64,000 nucleotides of DNA from Sindora glabra (lineage: Eukaryota > Streptophyta > Magnoliopsida > Fabales > Fabaceae). How positions within the stretch are numbered: the stretch's first letter is position 1; the number at the start of each line of letters is the position of its first letter. The translations under genes and the position numbers were made by a program. The stretch covers positions 24,285,883 through 24,349,882 of the forward strand of contig CM035230.1 of NCBI GenBank assembly GCA_020226215.1, written 5' to 3'. The notes beneath the pieces were generated by a model. The model was not told the DNA's origin, searched no databases, and was given only the letters and a program-made list of their open reading frames with translations. Below, in pieces: positions 48,666 through 61,139 of this stretch.

Positions 48666-48767
48666 GTATGGAATATATCAAGTAAGAGTATTAATCAAAA
48701 TGCAGTTCTGTTTTATGTATGGAATATATCAAGTAAGAGTATTAATCAAAATGCAGTTCTGTTATCT
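48666..48767 (+). repeat. 51 bp tandem duplication in TNL intron 2
   Basis: GTATGGAATATATCAAGTAA...GCAGTTCTGTT is present twice in succession with a 51-base period (48666 and 48717) and no visible mismatch over the shared part, which implies a recent event. Confidence 0.95.
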
Positions 48768-49596
48768 CACTATAGGTTGTGGCACAATTCCTATAAACTA
48801 ATTTTTAGGGACGGCAATCAAACTTGGGTTTGCTAACTTATTTTAGTGACGAAGCTACGTTATAACTAGAGTTGGCTTTAGCCACTCCAAGCGTGGAAAA
48901 TCTAGAAAATTTTCCTTATGTTCTTTTGTTTCTTTGAGAAATTCATATTTAGCTAATAAAAATTGAAAAACTTATATATAACTTTTTAATTAAATTTATT
49001 TAAGCCTCTTCAATAATTTTATCCTAACTTTGTCCCTGCTAATTCTACTATACCCACACATTTAATTTATATTGATGCTAAAATACGTACTAATCAGTTA
49101 GTTGTTCTCATGACAAACAAGATTGTTCTCATTTTATTTCAGAGGAGAAGGATTTCATTCCTAAGAAGAAGAGAAATCACTTGAGAATTTTACTCAAAAA
49201 CATTTGGCACACAGAGATGCAGATAACCAAAGAATTAAATTAATCATTTATCTATTTAGAATATATTTAATACACACACTTAATATATAAACAAATATTT
49301 TCATTCCTACCGTTGATTTAATACGAGATTGGGCATAGAAAAAATAATAAATTTGGACCATTGAATTTTACATTAATTAACGACTAAGATCTTCTAAAAT
49401 GTCATGTGATCTTAGGTGATGCTTTAACCTATGCTATTAATGCAAGATTCTATAGCATAGATTTATTTCTCTTATTTTTATATAAAACTACTGGTCTTAC
49501 TTGATAACTTCATGCATTTATATATAACAAGCTTAGTATTATAGTTTATCATCAATTACTTATGTTTACTTTATTGTACATATGTTTGATTATTAG

Positions 49597-49875
49597 GAAG
49601 CCAAAGGAATTCAAGGCATAGTTCTAAATTTGCCTAAGCCATATGAAGTGCATTGGAATCCAGAATCTTTATCAAAGTTATGTAATCTCAAACTACTCAT
49701 ATTAAGAACTAATTTGCATCTTTCCAATGGTCTAAATTGTCTTCCTAATGCTCTAAGAGTTTTTGAATGGGAGAGATATCCTTTACAATCTTTACCATTT
49801 GATAGCCAACTAAATGACCTTGTTGACATCAAATTACATCATAGCAAAATAAAACAATTGTGGAGTGGAGTAAAG
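49597..49875 (+). CDS. TNL exon 3: linker to LRR
   Basis: From TATTAG|GAAGCC to GTAAAG|GTAATA the frame reads GIQGIVLNLPKPYEV, FEWERYPLQSLPF and KLHHSKIKQLWSGVK. This is the standard TNL exon that starts with the GIVL strand and ends at the first repeats (the family has H/CSxIKxLWxG). The frame is open throughout and joins its neighbours in phase 0. Confidence 0.88.
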
Positions 49876-49987
49876 GTAATATCCTCTCTCAATTTGAGAC
49901 CTCTTGCATAATTTGATATAAATATATACTAGCACAAGAGGATATCAAAAGTTAAAATCTTTTGTTTGAATGTTTTTGTTTTGCCAG

Positions 49988-50944
49988 GTCTTTCAAAAGT
50001 TGAAGTTCATTGATTTGAGTCATTCCAAATATTTAACTCAAACACCAAATATCTTTGGAGTTCCATATCTCAAAACCTTGATTCTTGAAGGTTGTATAAA
50101 CCTTGTTAAGGTTCACCAGTCTATCCCACAACACAAGAAGCTTGCTATATTGAACTTGAAAAATTGTCTAAATATGAAAGTCCTTCCCAAAAAATTGGAA
50201 ATGAAATCTCTTGAAAGTTTTATTCTTTCTGGTTGCTCAAAAGTTAAAAAGCTTCCCAAGTTTGGTGAAAATTTAAAATGCCTATCAATGCTTGATTTGA
50301 AGGATTGCGAAAACCTTCTTTTCCTTCCTAGGACCATTTGTAATTTGAAGGCGCTCAAAATTCTTGATATTTCCGGGTGCTTAAAATTTTCTAGATTGCC
50401 AAACAACTTGCATGAAAATGAGGCTTTAGAGGAGCTTGATGTAAGTGGAACTGGAATAAGAGAAGTACCTTCATCCATAATCCATTTGAAAAATCTTCAA
50501 AAGTCAGCTTTTCGAGGATGCAAAGGCTCATCATCAAACTCTTGGGACTTATCTCTTCCATTTGGATGGCTGCAGAAGTTTCAGAGGCATTCAAATCCTA
50601 CGGGTCTGATGTTACTTTCTGTTTTACAATGGTTAATGTTGAGAGAATTAAATTTAAGTTACTGTAATCTTGGTGATGGATCTCTTAATGATCTTGGCTG
50701 CTTATCATCATTGGAGTCGTTAGGTTTAAGTGGGAACAATTTTGCGAACCTTCCTACTAGCTTAGTTAGTCTTTCTAAGCTACATTTTCTATCTGTGAAT
50801 GATTGTGTAAGGCTTCGATCATTGCCAGCGATTCCACCAAGTCTAGCATCATTAGATGCAAGGAATTGCGTCTCACTGGAGGTTGTTTCATATTCACAGC
50901 AGCTATCTGATTACTTCGCATCAACTGAGGATTACCTCTATAAG
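49988..50944 (+). CDS. TNL exon 4: leucine-rich repeats
   Basis: From TTGCCAG|GTCTTT to CTATAAG|GTATGT the frame is open for 319 codons. It starts FQKLKFIDLSHSKYLTQTP and continues through about ten repeats of about 23 residues with the plant TNL pattern, for example LILEGCINLVKVH, LILSGCSKVKKLP-like units, LDISGCLKFSRLP, LDVSGTGIREVP and LGLSGNNFANLP. It ends with RLRSLPAIPPSLASLDARNCVSLE, the usual end of the LRR block. This part would determine recognition specificity. No disabling change is visible. Confidence 0.9.
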
Positions 50945-51365
50945 GTATGTGATGTACATCTCTTTTTCTCTTAAAAATTATTTAGGTTATATAGATGATA
51001 CACATTTCTCTCTCTCTCTCACATCCGTGCTTATGAATTGTATTTGCAGGAGGAAAAAAAGAAAGAAAAGAAATAGAGGCTTATCTTAAAAGATGTTATA
51101 ATTAACGGAAAAATTATCATTTTCTTTTTTCTTTTTTTGCTATTTTCAATTAGCCTCTTGAATGTTCCTTTTTTTTTTCGAATTGAGACCCTCCCTTATA
51201 AATTCCGAAAGTTACAAAAATCTTTTTTTAAATGATAAAGAGAAAAACAATGGAATCGAAACTTGAAGTTTTCGCTAATAAGATTTATTTTTACCATTGG
51301 GATTCAGCAAAAATATAACGTAAATTATAGAATACTCAACATATCCTTTTATTTGAATTAGACTC

Positions 51366-51389
51366 TATACACACACACACACACACAAC
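51366..51389. repeat. (AC)n microsatellite in TNL intron 4
   Basis: About eleven AC units lie between the LRR and C-JID exons. Confidence 0.95.
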
Positions 51390-51776
51390 ATTTTAATGTG
51401 CTTGATAGCAAAATTTGGTTTGGGTTCAGAAGAAAGTGATCTTAAATAAACTACTGAGGATATTCCTTTGGTTTGATTTAGAAACTAATAATCATATTTT
51501 TTCACATTCCATAACAATCTTAAAAGAGTTAAAATAATGTTGACCAACGGAAATTTCAAGCATGGTGTATATGGTGCAACATTTTTTTAATATATATTTT
51601 GAAAATATGGATGGCATAGTTTCAGTAAATTTTAAGGAAAGTAAGGGTGTTTCTCTTGAATGAAAAATAGCACCCTCTTTTCTTGTTGCTTATCATCATT
51701 TTCATACATGGAAACAAATGATCACTCTCCTCATAATTATTCACGAGTACTCACCACACAAAATTTATTGTTGCAG

Positions 51777-52268
51777 GGGGCAAAGTTCAGTAGTCTTGTT
51801 CCAGGGAGTGAAATTGACAATCAAAATTATTGTCACAAGGATTTCCTCATCTCGAAATTTGCACAATTTTCTCGTTATGATTCAACAGTATCAATAATAG
51901 TGGACATTCCTCATCAATGCCGTTCCAGTAAATCTTGGAAAATTGCTATATGCCTTGCTTTAGAATATACATCAACACTGTCTTCGTTTGTGAAAAACGA
52001 TGTTGTTTGGTGGAATTGCAAAGCTCCAGAAGCTGATTACATTGACCCTCACCGGTCGTCGCCCTGGGCGCCGTGGGGATACGCTATAGAAAAACATAAT
52101 GAGCCTCACCTGTTCATTTTCCTTTTGTCCGCCGATTCTTGGTTTATGAGGGATGTTGTAGGTGATAAGGAACAACTTGAATTTGTGTTTGCTTCACAAT
52201 TCTTTCGCGGAAAAGGCAAAAAAGAGGCCAAGTTGAAGATAAGGAAGTGTGGGTGTCATCTGATGTGA
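51777..52268 (+). CDS. TNL exon 5: post-LRR (C-JID) domain
   Basis: After TTGTTGCAG the frame reads GAKFSSLVPGSEI, the conserved start of the C-terminal jelly-roll domain of TNLs, which in characterised receptors helps bind the effector. It continues with VSIIVDIP, WKIAICLALEY and HLFIFLLSADSW, and ends LKIRKCGCHLM before TGA (52266-52268). The residues after GSEI lack the usual PEWFNHQS. The same frame continues open past the TGA to a donor-like GTAAGTG near 52406 and includes RPSKRAKLD, so the TGA may be a further lesion or the true end. Confidence 0.8.
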   Translation, partial: GAKFSSLVPGSEIDNQNYCHKDFLISKFAQFSRYDSTVSIIVDIPHQCRSSKSWKIAICLALEYTSTLSSFVKNDVVWWNCKAPEADYIDPHRSSPWAPWGYAIEKHNEPHLFIFLLSADSWFMRDVVGDKEQLEFVFASQFFRGKGKKEAKLKIRKCGCHLM

Positions 52269-55200
52269 AAAGACAATGTGGAAATGTGGAGAAATGGGAC
52301 AACAGAAGGCAAACGGGGCCGATGGGATGAAGTTAAGGAAGATGATGCTGCTTTGTCAAACTCACGCCCTTCAAAACGAGCAAAGCTGGATTTGTCCCTC
52401 AATGGTAAGTGATCGAATATCCTTTTTCTGTAATTTTATGTATCTATTTGATGCAACAACATTCAACTCTGTATATGGCAGTTCAATTCATTTCAATTTA
52501 GAGGAGGAAGAAAATAAAATTTTATAATAAAATATTATCAATAATTACTTTTATTAATATAAGTAAAATAACATTTTGAGAGAAACAAGAGATTACATTG
52601 AAAAATTAACTGGTGGTTCTATGATACAAATAAAAAATTTTATTGTATCACATACAATATATGAGCCGGCAAAATCTTAAAAGACCAAATAAGTAAGTTG
52701 CTATCTCAGCCTTTGATATCATGCAAATGGGTTATTGGAGACGGCATCTACTTATAATTGCAAAGTAGTCCATTTCAGTTGCAACAAAGTCTATTCACTT
52801 ATTCACTATCATTGTCTATATTGTTCTATCAACGATGCATTCACCACACTGTCTCCATGGTTGTATTAACAATTAAGATGAATTTGGGAATTGTTGTGTG
52901 TGATGAGTATGGTTAGCATACGTTAGTTTGATTGTTATACAGAGAGGAAGCTTAATGAACAAAACATGGTCGCCTAATTGCAATTTAATCAGAAGATGAA
53001 ATGATTGAGGACAACAATCTCATGTATTATTTTTTTTCATCATTTTCTCCAAATTTTTTCTTAGGTTTGCAAAAATTGGTTGTAGAATGCTAACTCTGCT
53101 AATTTTTCTATTTATATTCATTTTGGAATTTTGGTTTTACCTTTCTTTGATGGTTAATTTAATAATGATATTAAAGTAAGTATGATGAAAAGAAATTTTA
53201 CAGTATCTTAATAGGTTTTCTTATTTATCTGAATGTGTTCATGATGGACTTTCTACCTTTTTTGTTTTAATTTGGTTTGAATTTTGAATTAACTTTCTAC
53301 TGTTAATAATGCTTCTTACGATTATAATTTCTTTTTTCTTTCCACGATTTCAGTTTATTGTGATGAATTGTCTTAATCCTAATTAGTGATTTGGTTATTT
53401 ATTGTCGTCAATATACTCTAGTTTGTTGACATAATTTATAGGTAATTTTCATTAATAGTATAAAAGTCAAACACCTTTAGCTTTAAATGAAATTACGTTA
53501 ACTCTTTAATACTAGTAAAAATAATACTTTAGTCTTAGAAATGAAGGTATGTAATAATCTTTTTGGATTAGTACTAGAAAACCTAAGACTTTGGTCTTGT
53601 TCAGTTAATAGTATAATAGGTAATTTATGTTACAAAATAAGAAATGAAAGAAGGAACCAATAGGAAGTTTAATTGATTACTTTTATTATATATGATTAGT
53701 TTTTCATATATTTTGCACAAGTCTCAATTGAATTATAGGGACATGATGATAAACTTGTGAATCATATGCATATCATGTTTATGCAAGGGAAGGGGTTCAA
53801 GGGCATTCTTGATAGGGTTTAAACAAAATGTATTTGTAAATGATGCAAGCTACTATAATGTTGTTCAATTGGACACCCAAAGCTATGCATTCTTATTTCT
53901 ACTTTTTCTCCCAACATCTTACATGTAAGAGGCTAAGTTATTCTTTTGTGTGGAACATGCTTGATTACATTAAGGGAAGTTAGCACTAGTAATTTCAAGA
54001 TTTGTGAACAGCTTGTAATGGCTTAGTATTTTCTTGTCCATATTTATAAGATGGATTCTTATGTATCTACTTCTTGGATTCAGTAATTTTGGCATTAAAA
54101 ATAGTCCTGGTAAGGAATAAAGAGATTTCTCTAAATAATAAATCTAATGGAATTTGTGTGTGATAAATTCTTAAAAAGTTATATAGTCCTGATGATATTG
54201 TTATTGCTTAAGGACTTGTGAAGCTTTGTTCCATTCAACTTCCCTTAGGTGATGCTACTGCTTTGGACAACATAAATCAAGTAGAATATCATGTTATGTT
54301 ATTATGGACTTTACTCAAACTTGGTATCCCCTTATCTTTAGTATCTTAGGAGAGAAATTGAGAAATTTTTTCGAGAAAGAGACTTTAATCAAATGCATCT
54401 TCAACCAAATGAGCTATAAAATGATTACTAAGGTTGTTTTGATGGTTCTTTCTAGGTCTTCTCTATCTTTCTCCCCATTTTAACTTGTCTAGGTCGAATA
54501 TGTTTTCATTTATGCAAAATCTTTATTTTGCTTATGTATTTATATCTTAAGCCATATCATCTAGTTAAAAATTTTAGATTGGTTTCAAATCTTATACCCA
54601 AAGTTTATCATTTTTATGGTGGTAGTCATTACAAATTAGGTTTGTGCAAGATGGTGGTCTCTTTGAACCTTTCAGAGTATGAATTTTTGAGAAAAAACAA
54701 TGATCTATGTGCCACACATCCTAATTAAAAAAATCAATTCACAAGAGAAAAATGAATCTCAAAAGAGTGAGGGGTAATTATATGCAGGCATGTTTTCTAT
54801 GTCTTAAATTGCTTTGGAAGAGCTTCATCTACATTGAAGACTATATGTATATTATTACATATTATCTTGAAGTGCCTCATTTAGATATAGTTAATCACAT
54901 AAAAATCAAGTTTAAAATGACAACTAAAAAATTGACAAGCGCAATTGTTGGAATCATAGGTAAAAACTGGAGAAAATTTTGTTTGAAGCATTGTTAGACA
55001 CTTGATTTGTTCATAAATGTAGAGAACACTAGTTTAGGCTTGAAGTGATGAATGGAATTGCTTTGGCTCCAGTGTGTCTTAAAGCTGGGTCATCAAAGTA
55101 TATTTCTTTTTGAAGACTTAGAAAAAGAAATACTTTATGCCTTTCATTTATGTATTTTTGTATTTGTTGTGAATATGAACCATATGGATATATCTAGTAT

Positions 55201-57600
55201 ATCTTGAATCTTTTCCATCATCTATCACTTATTATTCTAATCTCATTGATTTTCATTGGTTATTGAAAATTAACCTTTTTTTTTCCAATAAATGATTCAA
55301 GTGCACAAAATGATTGGAAGGATGTTTGGTGGCATAGCAACTTCATGGTTCACTTAGGTGATTAATTCTTTTCAGGATCAATATTTAAATATGAATTCTT
55401 TTACCAATTAGTAATAGCTAGTTAGTCAGACCAAGCTCATTCGTCAATAATGATAAGCATCCCTATATGACTCTATATTTATAATTCTCATGTATTGAAT
55501 GATCATAGTCTCATGAACTTCATGTAAGCATGTGTATCATGCACCATATGCCACTTATAATTTTGCTTAAGAGATTTGATAACACTTCCATATATTTGTA
55601 ATTGTTGGTTGCTTTTAGTGTACATATTCAATGTTGTCTACTTGATATTAATCTGCTAAGTGTCAAAGGTTCAGTGATTAATTATAGAAGAATATCTACT
55701 TTGTTTCTTATTGCTTCTTGGCATACTTAACTTTATATTATAAAGGCTACATTAGCTTTTACTTAACCACCACTAATGTGAATCTACATTAAACATGACA
55801 CCATATGTATAAAATCTTTCTTCATTTTTTAATCCTGCCTTTTGCTGTTTTGTATCAATTTGCTTGAAACAATAAAGTTCTACAATTGCCTAAAAGGTTT
55901 CATATAGCATGGGAGTCCATATGGAGAAAAAGGAAAAGATGACATGTACTTCTTTCAATTCTAGGGGCCTTTGAGAATCATTGATAGTCTTCAACAGGTT
56001 AGAAACTAATTATACTATAGTTAAGTAGTTATATTTTCTCATATTCATGCACTAATTTGCTCATATTATATATTTTGTCATCATTAAATTCTGGGTTAAA
56101 TTTCTTCTTCATTACTCTGAGGTCATGTCAAATCTAAAGAAATATTGATCCTACTAAATTTTATTTTTTAAAGATCCAATACTGGCTTAAAGTACTCCAA
56201 GATGAACAATTTTTTTAAATATTGTTCCATATTTCATTGATCGAAGGTTTTTCTTTAAATGATATGAATAATGTCCACGTCTTGACTTCTCCCTGGTCAA
56301 ATAATTTTGGTATAATAGAGCTAGAAAAAAAGACATGTCTTAGGTCTAAAATTTAGTTTTAATGCTTGGTGGATGTCATTGATAGGAATTATCTGAATTG
56401 AGTACTTTTTATACCCTTCATCATTAAATTCTTGATATGCTTGGTTTTCAGATTTGAGAGAATTGAAAACCAACAAATTGCTTTGATGGTGCTTGGTCTG
56501 AATTTTGATTATGCAGCACCAACTAATAATGTAGACATATTACTTGGTGGTTGGAGGATGCACAATTTACCATAAGCAGATCCAGTAAGAGGTCGGTTGT
56601 ATTATGGTATTTGGTTCATAGTCAGCTATGGCACGGTCCTGGACAATACTCTATTAATTGTGATAGGGTGACCTTTGGTATATCTATAGGCAGTTGCTTG
56701 CTTGGAAAGTTAATGCCAAGTAGCTTATAGAATGTTGTTAGTATCTTTTCTCTTGTCCTATCAGTAGCAACACTAAATGTGTCTGTTTTTGTGGGTTATA
56801 AGATGTTTAGACCCATGAATGTCACTTTTATGCTAATGGAGAATGAAAATTTCAACCTTTAATATAGCACTTGCATCCTTTATATAATGTTTGTACTATT
56901 CGTTGAGTTTGTATTGGATAGGTTTATATCATTTAGGGTTCTAACTTTTAACTTTTTAATTTGGAATTCAAGCATTAATGGTTTCTTATTTTTATATGCT
57001 TTGTAGATTCCTACTTATTGAGTTTAATCAATCAATTTCAACTTTGGTTTTGCTTTAGGTAGTAAGCATATTTTTTGCATTCATTTACAAATAGGATACA
57101 ATGGTCTCCATTTAAGGCACCCTTCCTTGATTGTTTTAAGCAAATGGCATTGATACTAAAACTCGAACTACATTCATATTGAGTGGAATTCTAACAAACA
57201 TATCACTTGTTGTTGTAAGATTCTCTCTTTCATTAATGGTTAGCATTGATGTCACCCAAACAAATTGGAAAAAAAAAATATAGTTTACTATTCTATGGTA
57301 TAACCTGTAGTTTAGAAAGCAAAATGTTTAGTTGTCTAGTTTGATGACATGTGACAGGTGGACCTCTTTTTGCTAGTTAAGGCAAGTTAGTGAAGTTGTA
57401 CAAATTGGTCCCTCTAAACTTTGGCAATTACAAGCAAGAGTAGAATTGAAAGACAAGGATTTCATTTTGTTGAACAAGAGAAACAAACACAAGCTATACG
57501 AGAGAGGGTGTGCTCAAAGAACACATCGAAACCAAAATTGATATATGCAAAGAAGAGCAAGTTGATTTTTAGTGGCCCATGAAGTTCTAGTTACAACCCA
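52269..57600. other. Long intergenic region
   Basis: About 5.3 kb of A+T-rich sequence. Short frames at 54528-54728 and 54752-54997 match no family I recognise. I see no LTR, terminal inverted repeats or tRNA. It may include unannotated trailer of the TNL (52269-52530) and the unrecognisable 5' part of the Copia element that follows. Confidence 0.5.
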
Positions 57601-57696
57601 GGTTTAGTAGTGAACATATTAAAGCTGAGTTGTCTCGAAGAGCAAATAGGGCACGTCTCATACAAGCTTTCTACTCAAATGGTGATTGTCTATATG

Positions 57697-58590
57697 AAAG
57701 TTAGCTTTGGCATAGAAAACTTGGTCATATTAACATGCATCTTATTTCAAATCTTTTAAAGAAAGACTTAATGATAAGTTTTCGAAAAATAAGTTTTGAA
57801 AGAGATTATATATGACACACGTCAACGAAGGTAAGCAAGTAAAATCATCCTTTCAACCTAAAATGTGGTTTCAACTTCTAGACCACCAAAGTTATGGATT
57901 GATAATTGTTGATGATTTCTTTAGATTTATTTGGGTATATTTTCTTGCACATAAAGATGATACTTTTAAAATATTTGAGAAATTTTGCAAAAAGGTTCAA
58001 AATGAAAAAGGCCTTTATATTGCAAACATTAGAAGTGATCATGGTAGTGAATTTGAAAATAAAAAATTTGAAGATTTTTATGATGAAAATGATCCTAAAA
58101 CTCCTCAACAAAATGGGGTAGTAAAAAGAAAGAAAGAAAAAGACATTACAAGATATGAGTAAAATTATAATTTGTAAGAATAACTTATCAAAATATTTTT
58201 GGACTGAAGTTATTAATACTTCATGTTAAATTTCAAATAGATGTTTCATAAGACTTATTTTGATAAAAACAGCCTATGAGTTATGGATGGGTCAAAAATC
58301 CAATATTAGTTATTTTCATACTTTTAGATGTAAGTGCTTTATTTTAAATAATGAAAAAGATAATCTTGAAAATTTTGACTTAAGAAGTGATGAAGGAATT
58401 TTCATTGGCTACTTTAATACAAGCAAAGCTTATAAAGTATACAATAAAAAAATCTTTACTATTGAAGAAAATATGCATGGTATTTTTTATGAATCTAATA
58501 TATATTCCTTAAGAAAGCAAGTTAATGATGAAGGCCAAATAATCTCAAAGGATCAAGAATCTAAAAAATAAATCGAAATAGTTAGGAAAA
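57697..58590 (+). pseudogene. Copia GAG-pre-integrase and integrase, broken
   Basis: LWHRKLGHINMHLISNLLKK (57706-57765) is the GAG-pre-integrase signature. From 57812 the integrase core reads LIIVDDFFRFIWVYFLAHKD, then IRSDHGSEFENKKFEDF and KTPQQNGVVKRK, keeping two catalytic acids, with about ten residues deleted before PKTPQQNG. A second open piece (58260-58571) holds AYELWMGQKSNISYFHTF and EGIFIGYFNTSKAYKVYNKK. Stops and shifts separate the pieces. Integrates element cDNA when intact. Confidence 0.88.
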
Positions 58591-58839
58591 TCAATATAAG
58601 ACCCATTTCCCATAAGAGTAAGAAGATTGCTATTTCAAGTAGAATATTGAAAATGAATAGGACAGTTGCTATCTGGAATAAAATGATGATGCTATCGAAA
58701 ATCCAGTTGAAGAGAAGCAACACACACCTCCAAGAAGTAAAGGAAGTTTACCAAGAGAATAAAAAAATCACCCAAACTATTCAAATGAATTTATCGTTGT
58801 TGATCCATCTCAAGGTATGAGAACTAGATCCTCTTTTAA

Positions 58840-60398
58840 AAATAAAACTAACTTTGCTTTATTATTAGATATAGAACCTAAGAATATACAAGATGCTTTC
58901 AATGATAAAAGTTAGGTTAAAGTTATGAAAGAGGAATTACATCAATTTAAGAAAAATGAAGTATGAAATCTTGTACCACCACCTTCAAATCATCTAATCA
59001 CTTGAACTAAATGGGTATTTAGAAATAAATTGGATGAATTCAGTAAAGTGATAAGAAAAAAAGCAAGGTTAATAGCTCAAGGTTATAATCAATAAAAAGG
59101 TATTGATTATGATGAAACTTATGCACCCGTATTTAGACTTGAATATATAAGAATGCTTTTATCCTTTGCATGTTTCAAAAATTTCAAACTTTACTAAATG
59201 GATGTGAAAAATACATTTTTGAATGGCTTTCTAAATAAGGAAGTTTACGTAAAACAACTTCTTGGATTTGAAAAATAAAGAAAAGTCAATTCATGTTTTT
59301 AAACTTATTAAAGCCCTTTATGGATTAAAATAAGCTTCAATAGCTTGGCATGAGAGGCTCAGTAAATTTGTTATTGAAAATGATTTTTCAAGAGGCAAAG
59401 TGGATATTACTCTTTTTATCAAAATCATTGAGCATGATATACAAATTATCCAAATTTATGTTGATGATATTATCTTTAGTTCTACTAATAACCTTTTATG
59501 CAAGGAATTTTCAAATTTAATAAAAGGTGAATTGATATAAGCATGACGGAAAACTTACATTTTTCCTTTGATTTCAAATAAAGAAAAATAAAAGAAGGAA
59601 TATTTATAAATCAAGCAAAATACACAAGTGAGCTTTTAAAGAAGTTTGGAATGAAAAATAGAAAATCCAATAGCATGCTTATGAATCCATCTACAAAATT
59701 AGATAAAGATAAAAATGGTAAGGTGGTTGATAAAAAGTGGTATAGAGGTATGATTAGTTTACTCCTTTACTTAATTGCAAGTAGACCTGATAGTATGTTT
59801 AGTGTTTGTATATATGCTACATATCAATTAAATCCCAAGAAATCTCATCCATGTGCTATTAAAAGAATTTTCAGATATCTACTAGGAATTAAGAACTATG
59901 ACCTTTAGTATCCCAAGGATAGTTCCTTAGATCTAGTTGGATAATAAATATTGAATTTACAGGATGCAAGTTAGATAGAAAAAATACTAGTAGAGCGTGT
60001 CAATTTTTAGGACAAAGAATTGTATCATGACGTAGCAAAAGTAAGCTTCAATTACCTTATCTATAACAAAAGTAAAACATATGACAACAGGAAGTTATTG
60101 CACATAAATTCTATGGATGAAAAGATAACTTGATGATTGCGATTTGAAATTCTCATCCATACTAATCTTTTATGATAATACAAGTGTTATAAATATAATG
60201 AAAAATCTTATTCAGCACTCTCAAACAAATCATATTGAAATTAAACACTACTTCATAAAAGATCATGTGCTTAGAGGAGATATTCTACTTGAGTTTACAA
60301 ATAGTGAAAATCAATTAATGGATATCTTTACAAAACTCCTACATGAAGATAGGTTTTGTCGTATTAGAAAAGAACTTAGTATGATTTGCCTTGATTGA
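58840..60398 (+). pseudogene. Copia reverse transcriptase and RNase H, broken
   Basis: Blocks in changing frames give KWVFRNKLDEF, YDETYAPVFRLEYIRMLLSF and MDVKNTFLNGFLNKEVYV, then the catalytic YVDD (59457-59468) in IYVDDIIFSS. An open stretch 59651-59908 continues with NPSTKLDKDKNG and SRPDSMFSVCI. RNase H ends with FYDNTSVINIMKN, HIEIKHYFIKDHV and MDIFTKLLHEDRF before TGA at 60396. At least six stops or shifts exclude function. Confidence 0.9.
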
Positions 60399-61139
60399 AT
60401 TACTCTATATGTGTTATTTTATACCTATATGATGTGACATGCATCATTTTTAGAAATAGGCTCATGTTAGTTAGAAAATAACTTTAGGACTGTGAGGTAG
60501 TAAGCTCGTTGCTATCTTAGGCTTCTAGAAAGCCTAAAAATCTAAAAATTATTTTTTTAAATTTTTTTTAGATTGTGCTAAATCACCATTTTAGCGCTAA
60601 AAGGATATTCCTACCAAACTCACTATTACATATCATCTACTTTTGTGCTTGAAAGTACTTCTATTGTTCTTTTAAAATAGGGTCAACATTTTTTAAACTA
60701 TGTTTAAACTCTTAATCATCAGTTTTCCTACCAACTACTCAAATTTAATGAAATATGGGTTTGTACTTTTTAAATTTATTTTTTAAGAAAAATAAAAATT
60801 AATTTCATTAAATAAGTACAACATTCCTGAGGAATTTAGTTTGTATCCTTCCCTACATTGAAAAACCTAGAAAATTATTTTGTTTTTATGTTCCCTATTT
60901 CCAAAGGCCCATAAACCTCAATCTAGATTTCTTTAAACCTTTTAATCAAGAAACCTTCTAGTAACATTTTAGTATGTTTTCCTTAAAAACCAATTCCAAT
61001 ACTGTATCTGTTTCTTTTCAATAAATCCTTTCTCTGTCAATAGCACAATCCATAATATTCAATGAAAATGATTTCATAGATGTGTTTGCTATAAGTAAAT
61101 ATGACAGTAGTCTTGAGATAAGAAGGTTTATGAAGCCTT
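60399..61139. other. Spacer between pol and envelope-like frame
   Basis: A+T-rich and non-coding. Sirevirus elements commonly have such a gap before their second reading frame. Confidence 0.5.

Larger units (their letters stand above)
46307..52268 (+). pseudogene. TIR-NB-LRR (TNL) resistance gene, broken in the NB-ARC exon
   Basis: Five exons with good GT/AG borders: 46307-46797 (TIR), 47517-48626 (NB-ARC), 49597-49875 (NB-LRR linker), 49988-50944 (LRR) and 51777-52268 (C-JID). Domain order, exon phases and most motifs are those of an N-type intracellular immune receptor, which senses pathogen effectors and signals through TIR NADase activity. Exon 2 has three lesions: TAA at 47521-47523 (where relatives have GAA), TAA at 48454-48456 (also a GAA position) and a one-base shift near 48560. 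Read as annotated, translation stops right after the TIR domain, giving a product of about 165 residues. If the lesions are real, the locus could make only a TIR-only protein. Conservation elsewhere suggests recent inactivation. Sequencing error is possible but needs three independent errors. Confidence 0.9.
57600..60420 (+). mobile_element. Sirevirus-like Copia element, pol part, 5'-truncated
   Basis: On the plus strand come GAG-pre-integrase, integrase, reverse transcriptase and RNase H in Copia order, followed by an envelope-like frame (61140-63270). No gag, zinc knuckle or 5' LTR is recognised to the left, so the 5' end is lost or beyond recognition. The right end, including any 3' LTR, lies outside the window. 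The wording of the pol motifs (for example SYFHTFRCKCFILN, NPKKSHPCAIKRIFRYLLG) is that of the SIRE/Maximus lineage. Confidence 0.85.

Noticed and set aside
50113..50594. Minus-strand frames of 67-121 codons over the LRR exon
   Set aside because: These are antisense shadows of repetitive leucine-rich coding sequence.
54528..54997. Two neighbouring plus-strand frames of 66 and 81 codons
   Set aside because: Neither shows a domain, a repeat relationship or splice signals that would make a gene; probably chance frames in A+T-rich DNA.
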